Shown piece by piece: positions 59,201 to 64,000 of a stretch of 64,000 nt of DNA. The translations under genes were made by a program, and so were the position numbers. Under the pieces are notes generated by a model. It saw nothing but the letters and a program-made list of their open reading frames with translations. It was not told where the DNA came from and did not search any database. Where the stretch lies: assembly GCF_964355755.1 (NCBI RefSeq), contig NC_092673.1, positions 27,409,001-27,473,000 on the forward strand. Reading direction: 5' to 3'. Source of the stretch: Antedon mediterranea (Eukaryota; Echinodermata; Crinoidea; Comatulida; Antedonidae). Position 1 is the stretch's first letter, and each line of letters opens with the position of its first letter.

Positions 59201-60092
59201 CTACTGTTGTTACTACAGTACTGTCAATCTTTATTTTTGTAGACTCCTGTAATACCGTCTGTAATAAGTGACCAAATTAGGTTATGGGAGCTGGAACGTG
59301 ATCGCATTCATTATTCCGATGGTAAGATTAAGATTTTGTTTGTAACCGAAAATAAAATGGCTAATAATAGTTTGGTGTAATGTAAAGTATTAAAATCAAC
59401 TATTGATATTATAATTCTGTATTTCAGGTGTTCTTTACAACCAATTTCTGTCTGTCAAAGACTTTGAACTTCTTAGGGACTATGCAAAGGTTTGTTCGAT
59501 AAATTAACTTTTTAAATGTTAATGATGAGCCGTAAAAAATATGTTAAGTTACCATAGCCCGAGTAACCAAACATTTGATGAAATCTAGAATAGATATTGC
59601 ATACATGCCTGAATTTTCTACAGCCCGCTAGTTATTTTATGTTAGAATTTGGTCCAATAAGGTTTTTATTTAATCCAACCAACCTCATTTTCAATTGATC
59701 TTGTAATTGATGGAGTCTAGCACATTTATATACTCTAGGATAATATGTTTTTTAATTTATAAAACACAGTAGAACCCCTCCTTTGGGACACTCTATTAAA
59801 ATGAATTATTATTATTTATTATTAAAATACTTGAAATGAACATGAGACAATATATGTTTTAACACTAAAGGCCAATCTGTTTTCAGGGGGCTATTTTAAA
59901 GGGACATTTTTCTTTTTGCTGTTTAGGTTTTATGTACTTATTTGATTGTCTTCTTTTTATATTTTCTGTCTGAAGGATTTAGGTGTTCTAATTTATGACA
60001 ATTCAGTTAAGAGAGTAATAATAGTCAAACAATCCGGTCACGACGAGGTCAAACGATTTTGGAAACGTCAACGGAACCAATCAAATAACTGA
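53283..60092 (+). CDS. GTF2H4: TFIIH core subunit p52 (GTF2H4), complete
   Basis: Subunit of TFIIH that anchors and stimulates the XPB translocase in transcription initiation and nucleotide excision repair. Exons: 53283-53425, 53950-54054, 54449-54580, 54924-55017, 55356-55447, 55927-56038, 56488-56556, 57084-57167, 57506-57557, 57941-58079, 58337-58463, 59243-59321, 59428-59489, 59976-60092. All GT-AG, all phases agree: 468 aa plus TGA (human 462). Conserved blocks: [98 protein letters not shown]-like, [36 protein letters not shown], and the C-terminal [12 protein letters not shown]. The start ATG gives [10 protein letters not shown] and is the first in frame before the conserved start. Introns hold several MITEs and SINEs. 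The last ten codons lie inside a tandem repeat. Confidence 0.96.
54681..54789. mobile_element. Palindromic MITE, family A, copy 3 (GTF2H4 intron 3)
   Basis: AAACTAGTTTGACAAAAAAG, then GTGTGATGTATATATGTTAG, ATGACATCACCAGCATGTCC, and end CATAAAGTTTGATAGTGAAG. Left terminus slightly eroded. Confidence 0.75.
55562..55740 (-). mobile_element. Retroposon 3' end with poly-A, minus orientation (GTF2H4 intron 5)
   Basis: A run of about 17 T is followed by CATTTCTTTATTCGAATTCA; on the minus strand this reads AATAAAGAAATG then poly-A, i.e. a polyadenylated 3' end. The upstream part (to about 55740) has no coding frame that I recognise. LINE or processed transcript, undecided. Confidence 0.5.
56155..56375. 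mobile_element. Dispersed repeat beginning AGTGGCGTAACAGC (GTF2H4 intron 6)
   Basis: CAGTGGCGTAACAGCTATGA ... TGGGCCCCAAAGCTTAAGGG ... GGAGAGCCCCTTAGGAGTAC. A related inverted piece at about 59105-59212 has GGAGGCCCCTTAGGAGTGCT and ends CTGTTACGCTACTG, and 56713-56795 carries a similar CTCACTGGCTAAAACAAGGG. No coding content. Confidence 0.55.
56586..56829. mobile_element. Family A MITE, copy 4, split by a nested insertion (GTF2H4 intron 7)
   Basis: The left part, 56586-56712, runs from AAGCTCTGTCTACACTATCA through two AAATATGGTAGTGATAT units to GGGCACATCACATAAG. The right terminus, AAAGTTTGTTAGTAAGTGTAGAGAGCTTT, appears only at 56800-56829. Between them (about 56713-56799) is foreign sequence resembling the AGTGGCGTAAC repeat (GCTCACTGGCTAAAACAAGG, GGCGCCAGAGC). 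Confidence 0.7.
57596..57800 (+). mobile_element. 5S rRNA-derived SINE (SINE3 type) in GTF2H4 intron 9
   Basis: AGAAGTTAAGCAACGTTTTA ... GAGCTTAGATGGGAGACCATCTAGGAATA then TTGGGTGCTGTACAG follow the 3' half of eukaryotic 5S rRNA, including its internal control region (canonical ...TTGGATGGGAGACCGCCTGGGAATACCGGGTGCTGTA). An unrelated tail (GGCATCTAGTGTATTGGCTT, etc.) continues to about 57800. The fused tail marks it as a SINE, not a 5S gene; the 5' 5S portion is degraded. Confidence 0.75.
58089..58246. mobile_element. Family A MITE, copy 5, with internal 21-bp expansion (GTF2H4 intron 10)
   Basis: The unit ATATGGTAGTGATATGCCTAA repeats about six times, ending in GATATGACATCACGTCTATAGTGTAGACAGAGCTTAA, the family-A right terminus. 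Most of the left terminus is missing. It begins only about 10 bases past the exon 10 splice donor. Confidence 0.75.
58532..58890 (+). mobile_element. tRNA(Leu/Ser)-derived SINE in GTF2H4 intron 11
   Basis: GAGTGGCCGAGCGGTTAAGACAGTGG matches the 5' half (box A) of class II tRNAs (Leu/Ser). The long variable region and a degraded box B (CCATGGTTCTGG) follow, then GGATAAGAACTATAAACCGTAGTCCAGTGTACAC, a segment I recognise as common downstream of tRNA-derived SINE heads in marine invertebrates. No working tRNA can be folded. Confidence 0.65.
59030..59107. mobile_element. Family B CCAAT repeat copy (GTF2H4 intron 11)
   Basis: GCAAGTAATGTGACCAATCACAAGCAATGG ... GTCGTTGCGTCCTAGTGGGAACC ... AAGCTT. 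Same words as 48515-48645; terminus matches the inverted repeat of 62675-62752. Confidence 0.55.
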
Positions 60093-60130
60093 TATATGGA
60101 CAGCCAAACATGTATTTTGTTTTTGGATAC

Positions 60131-62127
60131 ATCAACAGGGGTGCAGGTCAACTCGGCCCTAAACCGTCTCGGCCAAAGTCAAGTCAGCCCCACGTCAAGT
60201 CGGCCCCAAGTCAAGTCGGCCTCAAGTCAACTCGGCCTCAAGTCAATTCGGCCTCACGTCAACTCGGCCTCAAGTCAACTCGGCCTAAAGTCAACTCGGC
60301 CAAAAACTAATCCGTCAACTCGGCCTTTAAAAAGTATGGAACGCAAAAAGTGCTAATATAGTAGTTCATTTATTACAATGGCAGGACGGTTAGGCCTACA
60401 TAATAGACAAAATAAAACGGAAATTTAAATGTAAATTATAACACACTGGCTGATCGTTTTTCGTTTAATTGATAGGTAATTTTTATTTATATTGTTGGTT
60501 GGTTTGTCTCAGTAAGAACCCTCAGTAATGTGTTTGTTAGATCTATTTTGAGGATGTTCCCAGAAATAATCGCAAATATTCTTAGAAGGCCTATATATTA
60601 TATAGATATTATTAGATTAATACAGTAAAATAAAAATGTGTTTTTTTTGTATATATTCTCTCTCAAATTATTAGCAATATGTCACGGTCAAAGTGAATAA
60701 CTATATGTGACATTAAAATGGTATATTACAGCAACAAAATCTTTTCACACATTTATTTATGACACGATGTCAATCAAACTACCGAAGAGATTATGGAAAC
60801 AAATTCGGAATGTTCTGTCATGTTAAATTTCTATTGCAATTGTGCGCTATTCAAATTGTTTTTATTACTTTTGTGATTTGATTATAATGGAGAATCCAAT
60901 GAATACATTTATGGGAAATTAATCTAAAACACACTGAAGAAATCATCATGAAAAAATGGCGTATTTTTATTTTGTCAAGCAAAAACTAAAACATATTGTT
61001 TGAGTCCAAAACAACGGAATTCCTAAACAACATAATATTGCCTTTGCATTCTCATCTGTTTTTTAACACCCACCGCGCCCTGTATTGTTCAATAAAATTG
61101 ATCACCTAAAGGGGCATTCCCACCGTCCGTACCTGTTCCGTTTCGCGGACGGCGCCGTTTTTTCAACGTGACGCGCGCCCGTTCACCGTTCCGTTTTAAA
61201 CATTCACACCTGTTCCGTTTTGTGACGTGACGTTAAAATAGCAGCCGTTTCTGGATGATTATCGGATGATAGTGAGGAAGAAATTATTCTTTTTAGTTTA
61301 ATTAAAGATGATATTACAAAACGGGACAAGATTCCTGATGATAGTATAACAACACACACCATGATAAATTCCATGAATCCATAATTAAATACAATAAAAT
61401 CACAATCACATCCCTATGGACTGTTATGGAAGCAAATTTCTCTCTTCCCATGGTGTACTGTATTAATTATGAATAATTATGAAGTACTAAACGAAATGAA
61501 AATAAAAATGTCATACAAAAAAAACCGTAAGGCCTATTTGAAAATAATGCACATTCATGTCTAGGGTGTGTGTGCATGTAACCTATACCCATAATGCTTA
61601 TGCAATTTGTTTTCTTGCCTTTTGATTTGTTTTGATTTTAATGTCATTTTATTCTTTTTATATTGATGTATAGTTGTAGACCGAAGTATATTGTTTAAAT
61701 ATTATTTTTTTTAATGTCTTCTTCGACAGTTATTCCTGTATACAAAATGTGAAGAAATATTTGTTTATTTCGAACAATATAAATAAATACTACCTATCAA
61801 TTCATATTATATAATCATTTATATTGAATTTTCCGTTGTATTTCGTCTATTATGGCATAACCGTACTATATCCTGCCATTATAATATTAACTACTACTAT
61901 ATTAGCACTTTTTGCGTTTCATAGTTTTTAGAGGCCGAGTTGACGGATTAGTTTTTGGCCGAGTTGACGTGATGCCGAGTTGACTTGAGGCCGAGTTGAC
62001 GTGGGGCCGAGTTGATGTGGGGCCGAGGTGACGTGGGGCCGAGTTGACTTCGGGCCGACTTGACGTGGGGCCGACTTGACTTTGGCCGAGACGGTTTAGG
62101 GCCGAGTTGGATCGAAACCATCAACAG
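60131..62127. mobile_element. 1,981-bp fold-back element with 8-bp target duplication
   Basis: Body 60139-62119, flanked by ATCAACAG at 60131-60138 and 62120-62127. Removing the body and one ATCAACAG restores an exact 64-bp array unit. The outer arms are inverted: GTCAACTCGGCC-type 12-bp units (about 12 per arm, e.g. CCTAAACCGTCTCGGCCAAA near each tip), then shared sequence such as ACGCAAAAAGTGCTAATATA and ATTGATAGGTA, so the arms reach about 370 bp (60139-60510 and 61740-62119). The extreme tips (GGGTGCAGGTCAACTC vs GGTTTCGATCCAACTC) match only partly. No transposase; interior AT-rich. An 8-bp duplication is usual for hAT-type and some fold-back elements; the superfamily stays open. Confidence 0.87.
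61105..61385 (+). mobile_element. Possible nested DNA-transposon fragment inside the fold-back element
   Basis: GGGGCATTCCCACCGTCCGT, ACCTGTTCCGTTTCGCGGAC and a repeat ACATTCACACCTGTTCCGTT resemble termini of PIF/Harbinger-like elements. Downstream, a 38-codon frame starts DDSEEEIILFSLIKDDITK (about 61268) and stops at 61381-61383; acidic starts like this occur in Harbinger-type transposases, but the similarity is slight. GC content is well above the surrounding interior. Confidence 0.3.
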
Positions 62128-62674
62128 CACCAATCAAATAATTGATATATGGACAGCCAAACATGTATTATGTTTTTGGATACATCAACAGCACCAATCA
62201 AATAATTGATATATGGACAGCCAAACGTGTATTATATTTTTGGATACATCAACAGCACTAATCAAATAATTGATATATGGACAGCCAAACATATATTATG
62301 TTTTTGGATACATCAACAGCACCAATCAAATAATTGATATATGAACAGCCATACATGTATTATGTTTTTGGATACATCAACAGCACCAATCAAATAATTG
62401 ATATATGAACAGCCATACATGTATTATGTTTTTGGATTTGTCAACGGAACTAATGAAAAAATTTATATATGGACAGCCAAATATGTATTACGTTTTTGGA
62501 TATGTCAATGGAACCAATCAAATAACTGATATATGGACAGCCAGATATGCTTTAAAAAAGTCACAAAGACGCTAACAAAAGATTATTCCGATAGAGACAG
62601 GTTACACAGAGTTTTTACAAGACCTGATTACATGATATTACCACCGAATACTGTAATCTATGTGCTAAATTCCT

Positions 62675-62752
62675 AAAGCTTGGTTCCTACTAGCATACAA
62701 TGACGTAAGTGCAAGCTAAGATCAATCATATGATCAGTAGGAAACCAAGCTT
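62675..62752. mobile_element. Family B hairpin MITE with intact termini
   Basis: AAGCTTGGTTCCTACTAG at the left and CAGTAGGAAACCAAGCTT at the right are inverted copies; the interior has AATGACGTAAGTGCAAGC. Length about 78 bp. Confidence 0.7.
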
Positions 62753-62763
62753 AATGATGAACT

Positions 62764-62873
62764 AAAGCTGTCTACACTATCAAACTAGTTTGACAAAAAA
62801 TATGATATGCCCAAATTTGGTAGTGATATGACATCGTGTCAATATATGGGCATATCACGTTTGACTGAGCTTA
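62764..62873. mobile_element. Palindromic MITE, family A, copy 6
   Basis: AAGCTGTCTACACTATCAAA through one AAATTTGGTAGTGATATG unit and TCAATATATGGGCATATCAC to TTTGACTGAGCTTAA. Right terminus partly deleted. Confidence 0.75.
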
Positions 62874-63127
62874 AGATTTGTTTTAGCCTGCAATGTACTA
62901 CAATCTAATGCGAAACAAGAACATTGTTTGTCTTAATATTTATTATTTTACCAAAAACAACACAAATATTTGTTAATACAAACATAATTATACTGTAACA
63001 TATTTTATTTTTCATTTAAGTGTTTTTCACATATTTACAGTAACAATAAGATTGTTATGTTTATAACATTTTTATAATAAAATGGCTTCTAGTAATGTTT
63101 GAATCTTTTCATTTGGATATGAACACT

Positions 63128-63253
63128 TAGCTCTGTCTACACTATCAAACTTTATGTGACAAAAAAGTGTGATGTCATATCACTACCATATTTGGGCATA
63201 TCACTTGCATATTTGGGCACATAACTAGTTTGATAGTGTAGACACAGAGCTTA
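63128..63253. mobile_element. Palindromic MITE, family A, copy 7 (most complete)
   Basis: TAGCTCTGTCTACACTATCA at the left and GATAGTGTAGACACAGAGCTTA at the right; the interior has AAAGTGTGATGTCATATCAC and TATTTGGGCATATCAC units. Flanked by a possible TTA/TTAA target. Confidence 0.8.
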
Positions 63254-63388
63254 ATACAGAACAAATTCCACTAGCAGTATAAACAGCAATAGAACATGAA
63301 GTAATGGTCTCTCATGTGCTTTCCACTGTAGAATACTTTCTGACTCTGTATTTAAAAAAACCAAAATATTGCGTACTGTATTTCTCGG

Positions 63389-64000
63389 TCAAGAATTATT
63401 GTCATCGTCTATTAGTTGAATATTGTATTCATTTAGTAGTTCTTCACTTATTAAAGCTGGGGCATTGCTCATAAGGTCATTGCCTTCTCCTGTCTTTGGA
63501 AATGCAATGACCTCTCGTATAGTAGACTCACCACATAGGATAGCCATCAGCCGATCAAATCCTACAAGAAAAGAAGACTGTTACTTGAATACACAAAGAA
63601 TATTTTTACACACGATTGTTAAAGAAACAACTTTTGTCTCCCCTAAGGGTCCCTTCGTGTTGTACAGCTGCCACTGCTGATATGGACCAATGCACTGGGG
63701 TCACCCCACTCTTCTGAAAGATGCACTGGGTTCTTTATAGTACACACAATCTAAATGGGTAAACTAGAACTCAAATTTAAAGTCCTTATCTTGAGATTTA
63801 CTTGTTCTACGCATTCCTTAACCATGTGGCCACTCGACTTGTAAATATGTAAACATTTTCTCTGACTAACCAACAGCAATGCCTCCATGTGGAGGACAGC
63901 CAGATTGTAAGGCTTGCAGTAGGTGCTCCAACGAGCTCGCATCTTCTTTCAGGACATCTTCCAGCACGTATCGCTGTAGTTTTTCATCATGTATCCTCAA
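63389..64000 (-). CDS. DARS2: Mitochondrial aspartyl-tRNA synthetase, C-terminal exons (partial)
   Basis: Class II synthetase that charges mitochondrial tRNA-Asp. The last exon, 63561-63389, and the penultimate exon, 63871 to beyond the window end at 64000, are joined by a GT-AG intron (63870-63562). Visible protein: [38 protein letters not shown] (GCPPHGGIA block before motif 3), then the motif 3 region [20 protein letters not shown] and [18 protein letters not shown], ending DDDNNS and TGA at 63391-63389. NDLMSN and the overall spacing resemble DARS2 and bacterial-type AspRS, not the cytosolic enzyme. Motif 3 has GFDR where many AspRS have GLDR; the class-defining Arg is present. The protein ends about 30 residues after the last conserved block. 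Confidence 0.9.

Larger units (their letters stand above)
60060..62556. repeat. 64-bp tandem array spanning the end of the GTF2H4 coding sequence, split by a transposon
   Basis: The unit is ATCAACAGCACCAATCAAAT AATTGATATATGGACAGCCA AACATGTATTATGTTTTTGG ATAC (64 bp). The first unit (about 60066-60130) includes the codons for RQRNQSNN and the TGA stop of GTF2H4. About seven more units lie at 62120-62556; the last one (about 62501-62542) keeps GGAACCAATCAAATAACTGA as in the gene copy. The array is interrupted once by the fold-back element at 60139-62119. Because 64 is not a multiple of three and the stop is in unit 1, the added units are in the 3' UTR. Confidence 0.88.
62557..63127. other. Convergent spacer between GTF2H4 and DARS2, with two MITEs
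   Basis: Contains a family B hairpin (62675-62752) and family A copy 6 (62764-62873) almost back to back. An AATAAA at about 63077 (plus) could end the long GTF2H4 transcript. A TTTATT near 63004 could be the minus-strand DARS2 poly-A signal. Both are weak. Confidence 0.45.

Noticed and set aside
60096-60356. Ser/Pro/Gln/Lys-rich frames across the GTCAACTCGGCC ladder (also 61948-62133)
   Set aside because: Translations of the fold-back arms in several frames; no start context, no conservation beyond the repeat.
63423-63680. 85-codon plus-strand frame at the window end
   Set aside because: Antisense of the last DARS2 exon.

Overview
This is animal nuclear DNA: genes are split by GT-AG introns, the sequence is AT-rich and full of transposon debris, and every recognisable protein is metazoan. 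The echinoderm-like feel (very many TAGGCCTA words, 5S-derived and tRNA-derived SINEs, LINE tails reading ...TTTATAAAGCGC) is only an impression; a deuterostome, probably an ambulacrarian, is my best guess.

Layout. (1) 1-7983: no gene found, only LINE debris, two small MITEs and a CG-rich minisatellite. (2) 7984-29979 (+): an LHX2/9 (apterous-class) LIM-homeobox gene. Four coding exons are visible; the N-terminal exon is missing or unrecognised. Its 19.2-kb intron holds a LINE with an uninterrupted 988-codon endonuclease/reverse-transcriptase ORF (12858-15824) and an 819-bp fold-back element with a 6-bp target duplication (18600-19418). (3) 31.3-34.1 kb: intergenic, with a 25-bp GACGTC-rich array and a 46-bp array. 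(4) 34177-37334 (-): MRPS18B, five exons, 217 aa. (5) 39997-46696 (-): PPP1R10/PNUTS, 17 exons that join in frame to 743 codons; only the initiator exon is unresolved. (6) 46.7-53.3 kb: probably PNUTS intron 1 plus promoter region, with a tRNA-Asp-like sequence and several arrays. (7) 53283-60092 (+): GTF2H4 (TFIIH p52), 14 exons, 468 aa, complete. Its 3' end is a 64-bp tandem array that begins in the last codons and is split by a 1,981-bp fold-back element. (8) 63389-64000 (-): the last two exons of mitochondrial aspartyl-tRNA synthetase (DARS2), convergent with GTF2H4 and running off the window.

Functionally the window mixes a developmental transcription factor, two RNA polymerase II machinery genes (PNUTS, a PP1 targeting subunit; p52, which supports XPB in TFIIH) and two mitochondrial translation genes (MRPS18B, DARS2). 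PPP1R10, MRPS18B and GTF2H4 also lie close together in the human MHC class I region, so this looks like old conserved microsynteny. I found no prokaryote-type system (operon, CRISPR, phage). The novelty here is in the repeats: two fold-back elements with visible target duplications, a seven-copy palindromic MITE family, and an array grown from the end of the GTF2H4 coding sequence.
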